DNA from: Acetobacteraceae bacterium
Lineage (GTDB): Bacteria; Pseudomonadota; Alphaproteobacteria; Acetobacterales; Acetobacteraceae
NCBI GenBank assembly: GCA_030039695.1
Contig: JASHVB010000886.1
Span: 1-7,640 of the forward strand
Direction: 5' to 3'
Length of the DNA: 7,640 nucleotides
This document shows positions 1-6,330 of the stretch, piece by piece. The position numbers and the translations under genes are program-made. The first letter of the stretch is position 1. Each line of letters opens with the position of its first letter. Below the pieces are notes generated by a model. It had not been told where the DNA came from, did not search any database, and saw nothing but the letters and a program-made list of their open reading frames with translations.

Positions 1-918
1 GTCAACTTCCTGATGAACCCCGACGTTCCCGGCATGGCGCTCGGCTTGTTCTTTCTCGGAGGCAACGCGGCGCAGGTATGCAATGCTGGTGGACCGCGTG
101 CGCTTGACGAAGTACGCATCCGCGAAGGCTCGCTGCTGTGGCCGCGCTTCCCCGCCCCGCTCGGCCTGCGCGGTATGACGATGATGCGCTTCCTCGCCGT
201 ACTCAATGGCCTGGTAAACGTAGCCGGCGGTGAGGCCCCCGCCGCCCATTCTGCCTACGTGATTATCCTACTCCGCGGCGCCGCCGACGGTGAACCGTTC
301 CTGATGTCGGACGGGCTCGGTGTTGGCTACGGTGCCCGCCCCAATGCGGACGGCATCGACGCTGTCTATTTTGTCGCGCAGGAGAATTACCCCGTCGAGT
401 TCCTCGAACTCGGTTACCCAGTGCGGCTGCGCCGCTACGGCATCCATCGCGACAGCGGCGGTGCGGGACGTTTCCGCGGCGGCTGCGGCGTCGTGCGGGA
501 GTACGACGTGCTGGCAGAACGTGCCGTGCTGTCCATGCGCATCGACAGCGTGGTGCACCCGCCTTGGGGAGTAGCCGGCGGTCTGGCCGGCGGCACTGGC
601 CGCGCGGTGGTCAATCCAGGCACTGACCGCGAGTGCGTGTTAGCGCCGCTGTCTGACGGCACGGTACTACGCCGCGGCGACGTGCTGCTGATAGAGACCG
701 GCGGCGGCGGCGGGCACGGTCATCCGTTCGACCGCCCCGCCGCGCATGTGGCGCAGGACATCCGCGATGGCTTTGTCTCGGTCGACGCTGCTCGACGCGA
801 CTACGGCGTAGTCGTCGGCGACTCCGTGCTCGACCACTCCGCCACAGCGGCGTTGCGCGCGGCTAAGCCCGAGATGCGTGCGTTCCATCGGCGCCAGTAC
901 GTCGATGCGATCGGGTGA
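1..918 (+). CDS. hyuB: Hydantoinase B / oxoprolinase C-terminal-type subunit, 5'-truncated by the window edge
   Basis: The reading frame is open from base 1 and ends at TGA 916-918, giving the last 305 residues of a family usually about 520-580 residues long. The start lies outside the window, so the ATG at 13 is internal. Visible family signatures, numbered from base 1, are the glycine-rich GRFRGG segment near residues 157-162, the GGGGGHGHPFDR motif at 234-245 and the closing GFVSVDAARRDYGVVV block around 257-272. HyuB proteins pair with HyuA to hydrolyse cyclic amides such as N-methylhydantoin or 5-oxoproline with ATP in the cytoplasm; acetone carboxylase subunits are distant relatives. 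The HyuA-type gene follows on the same strand after 177 bases, so the order here is B then A. Family assignment is firm; the substrate is unknown. Confidence 0.93.
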   Translation, partial: VNFLMNPDVPGMALGLFFLGGNAAQVCNAGGPRALDEVRIREGSLLWPRFPAPLGLRGMTMMRFLAVLNGLVNVAGGEAPAAHSAYVIILLRGAADGEPFLMSDGLGVGYGARPNADGIDAVYFVAQENYPVEFLELGYPVRLRRYGIHRDSGGAGRFRGGCGVVREYDVLAERAVLSMRIDSVVHPPWGVAGGLAGGTGRAVVNPGTDRECVLAPLSDGTVLRRGDVLLIETGGGGGHGHPFDRPAAHVAQDIRDGFVSVDAARRDYGVVVGDSVLDHSATAALRAAKPEMRAFHRRQYVDAIG

Positions 919-1095
919 CGCTGGCGCTCGACCACCGGGCGCATGCTCTGCGGCACGATGTCGCTGACACCGATCCCCGGCCCGCAAGCAGGAATATTGG
1001 GCAGCCCGGTTTGTTACCGGCGCGGATGGATGCCCGTGGCGGCGGACGATGAGCGGCTTGCCGACCGCGCCGCACTCCAGCTCAATACTGCGGTC

Positions 1096-3120
1096 ATGCC
1101 AAACGTCCCGGCTTACGCCGTCGCCGTCGATATCGGCGGCACATTCACCGACATCACTTTCGCCGACGCGGCTTCGGGCCAGACCTGGCGCGCCAAGGTG
1201 CCAAGCACGCCGGCCGATCCGTCCGACGGCTTCATGGCCGGGGTTCGCGCCGTGCTGGCCGCCGCCAACGTTACGCCAGCCGACATCACCCGCATCCTGC
1301 ACGGCACCACCGTCGCGACGAATCTGATCTTAGAGGGAAAGACCGCACGCACGGCGCTGGTCACCACCGCCGGCTTCCGCCACGTGCTGGAAATCGGCCG
1401 TCAGGACATCCCGCGCACCGCCAACTTGTTCACCTGGGTCAAGCCGAAGCGCCCGGTCCCACCGGAACGTGTGCTGGAGGTGATCGAGCGCGTCGGCCCG
1501 GGCGGCGCGGTCCTCGTCCCGCTCGATGAGGCGAGCGTGCGCCACGCCGCTGAGGTTGCCAGGCGGCTGGACGTGCAGGCGATCGCCGTCTGCCTGCTGC
1601 ATTCCTTCGCAAATCCAGAGCATGAACGCCGGGTGGCGGAGATCCTGCGCACCACGCTGCCAGGCATCGCGGTCACCGCATCCGTCGATGTACTGCCAGT
1701 GGTTCGCGAATACGAACGCAGCCTGGCAACGGTGCTGAACGCCGGCGTGATGCCGGCGGTCAGCCGCTACGTAGCACGATTGTCCGAACGGCTGATCGAA
1801 GCCGGCATCGCCGTGCCGCTCCTGCTAATGCAGTCGAACGGTGGTGTGGCCGGTGCCGCTGCGATTGCTCGCGCACCAGCGCTGACCGCCCTGTCCGGTC
1901 CTGCCGCCGGCGTCGTTGGCGCTCGCGACACCGCCGCCGCATGCGGCATCGACGACATCGTCACGGTCGACATTGGCGGCACCTCGGCCGACATCTGCCT
2001 GCTGCAGCAAGGCCGCATCGCACTGACACAGAAAGGCCATGTGGGGTCCTGGCCCCTGCCACTGCCGATGGTCGACATCGTGACGATCGGCGCCGGCGGG
2101 GGCTCACTGGCCCGCCTGTCCGACGGCGCCTTAACCGTCGGTCCCGCGTCCGCCGGCGCCATGCCAGGGCCTGCCTGCTACGCTCAGGGCGGAGAGGAAC
2201 CCACCGTCACCGATGCACATCTGGTGCTCGGTCACCTGCCCGGCGGTTTGCTCGGTGGCGGCATGGCGTTGGACCGCGAGCTCGCAGCGAGGGCCATCGC
2301 TGACCGCGTGGCCCGGCCACTTCGCCTGTCCGTGGAAGAAGCGGCGCGCGGCATTCTCGCCATCGCTGACGCCAACATGGTGGGCGCGATCCGCGTCGTG
2401 TCAGTGGAGCGTGGACACGATCCACGCGATTTTACCTTGGTTGCCTTTGGCGGCGCCGGCCCGCTGCACGGGTGTTATCTGGCGGAACTCCTCGGCATCA
2501 AGCGTGTGGTGGTGCCGCCGGCCCCCGGCGTGCTGTGCGCCGAGGGGCTTCTGTCGGCCGGCTTGAAAGCGGAGTTCTCTCGCACGCTGGCGGTTGCGGC
2601 GGAAGAAGCCGCTGTGGAGGCAGCTTTCGCGGCGCTGGAGCATGAAGTTGCGGTCTGGCTGAACGAGGAGCATGTAGCGCCCTCTGACTGCCGCCGACAG
2701 CGCGTTGCGCTGATGCGTTACGCCGGCCAGGGCGGCGAGCTGGCCGTCGCCTGGCCTGGCTCGCTGGAAGCAGCGCAGGCGGCGTTCGCCGAGGCGCACC
2801 GGCGGTTGAACGGCTTCGTGCTGGAGGCCCGGGTCGAACTGGTCACGCTACGGGTGGAGGCTGAGAGCGTCGTTCAGGCGATGCCGCGAGCCGGCTCGAC
2901 GCGCCCTATTCGGGCACCGGCGCCGACGCAGGAGGAGGTTTGGTTCGCGTCTGGCCCGGCGATGCCGGCGATCGTTTACGACCGTGCCGGGCTCGGTACG
3001 GGCGACCGCATCGTGGGACCGGCGGTGGTAACGCAAGTGGACGCGACCACGCTGGTGCCGCCAGAGTGGGACGCGCAGATGGCGGAGAGCGGAGCGCTGG
3101 TCCTGACGCGAAAGGAGTGA
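1096..3120 (+). CDS. hyuA: Hydantoinase A / oxoprolinase-family ATP-binding subunit
   Basis: This 674-residue protein is complete and of normal length for HyuA. The N-terminal hydantoinase/oxoprolinase domain opens with DIGGTFTD at residues 12-19, an actin/hexokinase-type phosphate-binding loop, and has HGTTVATN at 69-76. The main domain has VREYER at 203-208, MQSNGG at 245-250, a second loop DIGGTSADI at 292-300, GAGGGS at 332-337, the GPASAGAMPGPACY segment from 349 and FGGAGPLHG at 451-459. The remaining 200 or so residues form the usual C-terminal region. It should drive ATP-dependent ring opening of a cyclic amide with the HyuB-type partner upstream. I chose ATG 1096 because family homology begins just after it. 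The frame stays open back through ATGs at 943, 958 and 1027, and no start has a clear Shine-Dalgarno, so a longer N-terminus (up to 725 residues) is possible. Substrate unknown. Confidence 0.93.
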   Translation: MPNVPAYAVAVDIGGTFTDITFADAASGQTWRAKVPSTPADPSDGFMAGVRAVLAAANVTPADITRILHGTTVATNLILEGKTARTALVTTAGFRHVLEIGRQDIPRTANLFTWVKPKRPVPPERVLEVIERVGPGGAVLVPLDEASVRHAAEVARRLDVQAIAVCLLHSFANPEHERRVAEILRTTLPGIAVTASVDVLPVVREYERSLATVLNAGVMPAVSRYVARLSERLIEAGIAVPLLLMQSNGGVAGAAAIARAPALTALSGPAAGVVGARDTAAACGIDDIVTVDIGGTSADICLLQQGRIALTQKGHVGSWPLPLPMVDIVTIGAGGGSLARLSDGALTVGPASAGAMPGPACYAQGGEEPTVTDAHLVLGHLPGGLLGGGMALDRELAARAIADRVARPLRLSVEEAARGILAIADANMVGAIRVVSVERGHDPRDFTLVAFGGAGPLHGCYLAELLGIKRVVVPPAPGVLCAEGLLSAGLKAEFSRTLAVAAEEAAVEAAFAALEHEVAVWLNEEHVAPSDCRRQRVALMRYAGQGGELAVAWPGSLEAAQAAFAEAHRRLNGFVLEARVELVTLRVEAESVVQAMPRAGSTRPIRAPAPTQEEVWFASGPAMPAIVYDRAGLGTGDRIVGPAVVTQVDATTLVPPEWDAQMAESGALVLTRKE

Positions 3121-3131
3121 CGGAGAAGTCG

Positions 3132-3159
3132 TGTGTCCGCAGCCGTCTCTGGGGACACA
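3132..3159. terminator. Hairpin between hyuA and tRNA-Leu, possible two-way terminator
   Basis: TGTGTCC (3132-3138) pairs with GGACACA (3153-3159). Inside it, CAG (3140-3142) pairs with CTG (3149-3151) after a G/G mismatch, leaving a 6-base loop. It sits 12 bases after the hyuA stop codon and 30 bases beyond the 3' end of the convergent tRNA-Leu gene, where a terminator for either would be expected. There is no immediate T-run on either strand; the nearest is TTTT about 15 bases downstream on the + strand. Intrinsic termination is therefore plausible but unproven. Confidence 0.4.
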
Positions 3160-3189
3160 AGCTTCGCTGACGGGTTTTGGTTCAGGGAC

Positions 3190-3273
3190 TGGTGCGAGAG
3201 GGGGGATTCGAACCCCCACGCCTTGCGGCGGTCGATTTTGAGTCGACTGCGTCTGCCGTTCCGCCACTCTCGC
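3190..3273 (-). tRNA. tRNA-Leu (anticodon CAA)
   Basis: On the - strand a complete class II cloverleaf can be drawn. The acceptor stem is GCGAGAG paired with CTCTCGC. The anticodon stem GTCGA/TCGAC encloses the loop CTCAAAA with anticodon CAA at 3238-3240. A long variable arm follows (CGCC, loop GCAA, GGCG), as expected for leucine tRNAs. The T-arm is GGGGG-TTCGAAT-CCCCC. The discriminator A and a genome-encoded CCA lie at 3190-3193. The tRNA reads UUG codons. It converges on hyuA and diverges from tRNA-Asn. Confidence 0.97.
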
Positions 3274-3286
3274 GCGCGCCGGCCGG

Positions 3287-3314
3287 TGTATCGCGGATCG
3301 ATGCCACCCGCCAA
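3287..3314 (-). promoter_or_regulatory. Candidate sigma-70-type promoter for tRNA-Leu
   Basis: Read on the - strand, a TTGGCG -35-like element (3309-3314) and a GATACA -10-like element (3287-3292) are separated by 16 bases and end 13 bases before the tRNA-Leu 5' end. The -10 match is only moderate. Position and spacing are the main support. Confidence 0.4.
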
Positions 3315-3321
3315 GCCGGGT

Positions 3322-3350
3322 TTGCGTCGCCCGCCTGCCTTCGCTATAGG
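3322..3350 (+). promoter_or_regulatory. Candidate sigma-70-type promoter for tRNA-Asn
   Basis: TTGCGT (3322-3327) and TATAGG (3345-3350) are separated by the ideal 17 bases and end 16 bases before the tRNA-Asn 5' end. This is the best promoter-like pair I could see in the window. It is back to back with the tRNA-Leu promoter candidate. Confidence 0.5.
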
Positions 3351-3366
3351 GTCCGGCCTCTGGTGA

Positions 3367-3442
3367 TCCCGGATAGCTCAGTCGGTAGAGCAAGCGGCTG
3401 TTAACCGCTGGGTCGTAGGTTCGAGTCCTACTCCGGGAGCCA
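3367..3442 (+). tRNA. tRNA-Asn (anticodon GTT)
   Basis: This is a 76-base gene with an encoded CCA (3440-3442). The acceptor stem TCCCGGA pairs with TCCGGGA, the D-arm is GCTC/GAGC with an AGTCGGTA loop, and the anticodon stem AGCGG/CCGCT holds the loop CTGTTAA with GTT at 3400-3402. The T-arm has GTAGG-TTCGAGT-CCTAC and the discriminator is G. All stems pair without mismatch. Its 3' end borders the decayed region that runs to about 5060. Confidence 0.97.
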
Positions 3443-3535
3443 GGTAAATCAACTACTTAAGGCTGGTTCTCTGCCAAGTCGGATGCCTACCAGCTGACCT
3501 GGACAACAGTTCGGACAACATCCAGCATATCTGCC

Positions 3536-3781
3536 ATGCGACCGAAAAGGTGGGCGGAGTTTCTGATTGAGAACGTTGCCCCGGCCATCGTGCTGGCGGC
3601 CACTTTCCTCGTCGTGCTCGCTGCTTATGAACTCGGCGCATTGCCGCACTCGACGCCGTGGTGGGTCGCGGTCGGACTCCTGTTCGGCTTCGTCTTCTTC
3701 GGCGGTGTTATCCTGCTCCACCTGCGTGCAGCCCGTGACGAGCGTCGACAGGCGACGCGCGAGGAGCATTGGCACCGCTGA
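3536..3781 (+). CDS. Possible small two-helix membrane protein, unknown function
   Basis: This is an 81-residue frame starting with ATG. The translated sequence has a basic N-terminus (MRPKRW), a hydrophobic segment at about residues 15-35, a short polar turn with HSTPWW, a second hydrophobic segment at about 43-62 and a highly charged tail rich in Arg and Glu. That layout, two membrane spans with a positively charged end, is hard to get by chance in high-GC DNA and is the main support. I do not recognise a family. There is no good Shine-Dalgarno just upstream, and the surroundings are full of broken genes, so it may be a relic or a chance frame. Confidence 0.4.
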   Translation: MRPKRWAEFLIENVAPAIVLAATFLVVLAAYELGALPHSTPWWVAVGLLFGFVFFGGVILLHLRAARDERRQATREEHWHR

Positions 3782-3872
3782 AAGAACCTGCTCTGAGGTT
3801 TATCGCACCGGCGACCGGGTCATCCGGGCGAAGAACGCCCGCACTTCCGCCTCGGCCTCAGGACGATCCTCA

Positions 3873-4015
3873 GGGAGCGCACGGCGTGTCACCGGCATGC
3901 ACGCGATCACCCGACAACACGTGCCGCCCCGCGCATCCACCAGAGGTCGCAGCAGTGCCGCCGATTGTCCGACCCAGTCGGCCAGTGTCGAGCGCTCCAC
4001 CTCGACACCCGCACG
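3873..4015 (-). pseudogene. IS66-family transposase (TnpC) remnant, frameshifted
   Basis: On the - strand, bases 4015-3932 encode RAGVEVE followed by ERSTLADWVGQ and SAALLRPLVDA, which is the helical segment preceding the catalytic core of IS66 transposases. The match continues in another frame from 3926 with RHVLSGDRVHAGDTPCAP and then TGA at 3870-3872. That corresponds to the family segment normally ending HADDTP or HADET; the shift near 3927-3932 fits loss of one base. The residue that is normally the first catalytic Asp appears to be Gly here (HAGDTP). Only about 45 of roughly 500 residues remain. No IS ends, accessory orfs or target duplications were seen. The rest of 3782-4163 shows no other recognisable gene. 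Confidence 0.75.
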
Positions 4016-4163
4016 ACGTCGTTGCCGTCAGCGCCGGCACCAAACCCGCTGATCAAAGTGGTCGGCCCAACGGCCGAGAGGCGCACTGACGGGTATTCGG
4101 GTCTTCCAAACAACAGTTCACGGTTTGCGGCAACGATAGGGGGCCAGCACAGGACGTGTCGCT

Positions 4164-4936
4164 TCAGAGGAGGCCTGCTCTCCTGGCCATCTCGTTCTGT
4201 TCAATATTCAGAACCGAAGCGGGCCAGTCAAAAATGTACTCCTGCCCGATAGTCGGATTGTCGGTCTGGCAGTGCTCTGCACCCGTATCCTCTGCGGTGA
4301 AGATCTTCAGGGCCACGTCGAGGCCCGCGTCCTTGGCCAACCGACAAGCCCCGTTGACCTGATCGATGCCGAGCCAATCGTGCTCACCGAAGACCAAGAG
4401 GTATGGACACCTGATACCGCTCATTACATCGCCCGATCGGAACTTGTTCATGGTCTTTTCCAAAGCATCCGCCATCGCATTGGTCCCGGTGATCATCTTC
4501 ACGTGCTCCGCAAAAGACCGATCGGGTCGACCTTGCGATCGGTCAAAAAATGCTGGAAGTCGAACATGCCGCCGTCAGACCCCACTGCCGTGAGGCGATG
4601 CTCAAAGGCTGCGGCCCGTGTTGCGTAGTAACCGCCCAGGCTCGCGCCATAGAGTACAATCCGTTCGGGATCGACCTCGGTACGCGATAGGAGGTACTCA
4701 AGACATTTTTCAACTGGCGCCTCGGTGTCGTGTCGGGCGTAGATGTGCTGCCGTCGTAGTGTGCCGCCCTGCCCCGGTAGGTCCACCAGCAGTGCGGCGA
4801 AGCCGCGAGGGAACGCATGCTTGGGGATCTCGTGCAGCAACTCATCCTTAAATTCATCGAGACCGCCGAAACAAATGGCGGTGGGAAGCCGTTCCGCCGT
4901 CTCGTGCGGGCGCACGAAGTACGCGTCCACATGGGT
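4164..4936 (-). pseudogene. Alpha/beta hydrolase (FrsA / 2,6-dihydroxypseudooxynicotine hydrolase-like), 5'-truncated and frameshifted
   Basis: On the - strand, 4936-4502 encodes HVDAYFVRP, then CFGGLDEFKDELL, VDLPGQG and the nucleophile elbow YGASLGGYYATRAA (Ser codon 4640-4642). It then hits TGA at 4499-4501. In the next frame from 4517 the protein resumes as SFAEHVKMITG and runs through CPYLLVFGEHDWL (acid Asp codon 4377-4379) and GAEHCQTDNP (His codon 4272-4274) to TGA at 4164-4166. Loss of one T in GGT(T)CTTTTG near 4517 would explain the break, reading DPIGSFAEHV if restored. The whole Ser-Asp-His triad is present. The first 100 or more residues normal in this family, which form much of the cap, are missing upstream of 4936. 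GC content looks lower than in the flanking genes, suggesting acquired DNA. A sequencing error could explain the frameshift but not the lost 5' end. The substrate cannot be inferred. Confidence 0.85.
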
Positions 4937-4937
4937 A

Positions 4938-5018
4938 CCGCCACCAAAACAACGCGATTGCCACCAGCAGCACGGCAATGACGCGGTAGAGCGTGTGGGA
5001 AGCAAGCCGCGTTGTCCA
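4938..5018 (-). pseudogene. Possible C-terminal scrap of a TauE/SafE-like membrane permease
   Basis: In one - strand frame this stretch reads WTTRLASHTLYRVIAVLL and continues VAIALFWWR, a basic turn followed by one clear hydrophobic helix. The pattern resembles the last helix of sulfite-exporter TauE/SafE-type permeases. It is in a different frame from the hydrolase fragment, stops resembling anything where that fragment begins, and has no upstream part because hpnL ends at 5062. It is too short to be sure: it could be a chance hydrophobic frame or a relic of the hydrolase's lost 5' sequence. Confidence 0.3.
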
Positions 5019-5061
5019 ACTGGCAGTGCAAAGGAACTGTGACTCGTCGGGTCGGCCGGCG

Positions 5062-6030
5062 CTAGGCGGCGCGCCGCACCCGTCGCACTTCCAGCCACTG
5101 CCACACCATCAAGATCGGCACGCCTACGGCCACGTCGCGCGCGCGGCGGATGAGCGACACGCCCAGCGACAGCTCCGGCGGCACGCCGAAGATCGCGCCG
5201 AGGCCGGCATAGCCAGCCTCTTGCACGCCGGCGTTGATCGGCATCAGGAACGCGATCGAACCAGCAGCGGTGAGTAGTGCCTCGATCGCCAGAGCGTCGT
5301 CGAAATCGATCGATGCACCCAGGAAGCGGTAGGCAATCCAACCAGCTGCGCCGGTGCCAATCCAGCCGAGTACGTGCATGAAGAAGCAAACAGCGAGCCT
5401 CAGCGCGTGCCCGTAGATCTGCGAGAACTCTTGCTGCAGGACTTCGACGCCGTCCTTCGCGGTGTCGAACCAGCGGCCAGAGATGCGAGGGCCGACGCGC
5501 GCGAACAAGGGTGCAGCGTCCTGTTGCAGCCATACAAATACGAAGCCGGCCATAACCGCGAGGCCGAGGACGATTTCCACGGGCACCACCAGGCCCGAGC
5601 TCGGTGCGCGTGCCAGCAGGATACCAAGGCCGATGCCAGTGAACGCGAGCTGCGCCAGGAACTCCGCCGTAACGTCCACCACAGTGGAGGCCGTGGCGAG
5701 TGGCCAGGAAATGCCGTGCAGCGTGACCGCCCGCGCGCCGAAGATGACTCCGCCAACCTGGGAGAGAGGCAGGCAGTTCGCGGAAGCGTCGCGCACCATC
5801 CGTCCCCACACGAACAACCACAACCGGCGGGCGGCGCGCGGCGGCACGATGATGTTCCAGGCAAGGCCAAGCACCAGGAATAACAGCAACTGCCACGCAC
5901 AGATGGTGACGAAGCCGCCCCAGCCGGCTGAAGCGATCGCCGCCAACACGTCGTCGACGCCGAACCAGAAGACCAGGGTGATGGAGACCACCAGGCCAAC
6001 GCTGGCCAGCACGAAGGAGAGTTTACGCAC
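5062..6030 (-). CDS. hpnL: HpnL-type integral membrane protein (lysylphosphatidylglycerol synthase TM-like, YbhN family)
   Basis: This is a 322-residue polytopic inner-membrane protein of normal family length. Hydrophobic segments are visible at about 4-24, 39-62, 115-139, 147-168, 208-233, 250-266 and 298-316. The family signature LPLSQVGG is at 87-94, the loop FLMPINAGVQEAGYAGLG at 261-278 and the SLIRRARD segment at 292-299. HpnL proteins are encoded in hopanoid loci; their biochemical role is not established, and a part in moving or modifying hopanoid or other lipid intermediates is inference. The start is GTG (6028-6030), supported by GAGG 8 bases upstream and by the conserved first helix beginning at once. 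It ends at TAG 5062-5064, directly beside the decayed region. The HpnN-type gene diverges from it across 300 bases, which supports HpnL over a generic YbhN paralogue. Confidence 0.85.
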   Translation of the reverse strand: MRKLSFVLASVGLVVSITLVFWFGVDDVLAAIASAGWGGFVTICAWQLLLFLVLGLAWNIIVPPRAARRLWLFVWGRMVRDASANCLPLSQVGGVIFGARAVTLHGISWPLATASTVVDVTAEFLAQLAFTGIGLGILLARAPSSGLVVPVEIVLGLAVMAGFVFVWLQQDAAPLFARVGPRISGRWFDTAKDGVEVLQQEFSQIYGHALRLAVCFFMHVLGWIGTGAAGWIAYRFLGASIDFDDALAIEALLTAAGSIAFLMPINAGVQEAGYAGLGAIFGVPPELSLGVSLIRRARDVAVGVPILMVWQWLEVRRVRRAA

Positions 6031-6330
6031 CCGGGAAGCCTCAAGATTTTGCGCCGCTTCTGCCTATCAGATGGCATGCCGGCAAGGGGAAGGCGACGGG
6101 GCGGTCACAGCGGTTGTCGGGCAGTGACGGATCGTCGAGTAACCCCGTCGGAATGGCCGGCTGCACCCATAGCGGCGGTAAGGTGATCGTGACGGCTAGC
6201 GCCGGGCGGTCCGTAGCGCCAACAGAGCAGAACCGACGTTTCGAGTCGAAGATGTAGGAACAATGTCCGAATCGCCACGATTTCACGTACGTTTTCGCGC
6301 GCTTGGGCCTTCCGAACCATTGGTTGGGGG
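6031..6330. other. Divergent intergenic region between hpnL and hpnN
   Basis: This 300-base gap must hold the 5' signals of both divergent genes unless they are internal to longer transcripts. I see no convincing -35/-10 pair for either. It contains short perfect palindromes: GGCATGCC (6073-6080), TTCGAGTCGAA (6240-6250) and ACGTACGT (6285-6292). These could be operator half-sites or chance. Frames are open here on the - strand but none resembles a known protein, and no tRNA or riboswitch fold was recognised. Confidence 0.5.
6039..6042 (-). promoter_or_regulatory. Ribosome binding site for the hpnL GTG start
   Basis: On the - strand TTGAGG places GAGG eight bases before the GTG at 6030. This supports initiation at that non-ATG codon. 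Confidence 0.5.

Noticed and set aside
697..720. Run of GGC codons as a possible repeat
   Set aside because: It encodes the conserved glycine-rich motif of HyuB proteins, not an independent repeat.
667..1302. - strand frame of 211 residues across the hyuB-hyuA junction
   Set aside because: It lies opposite two firmly identified genes and has no recognisable motif.
3420..3442. tRNA-Asn 3' end as a phage or island attachment site
   Set aside because: No repeat of this segment was found elsewhere in the window and no integrase gene is present, so no att site is annotated.
4940..5896. Upstream part of a long - strand frame that continues into the hydrolase fragment
   Set aside because: Over 5062-5896 it overlaps the HpnL-type gene in another frame and reads as Arg-rich nonsense. 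Only the portion below about 4936 is hydrolase-like.
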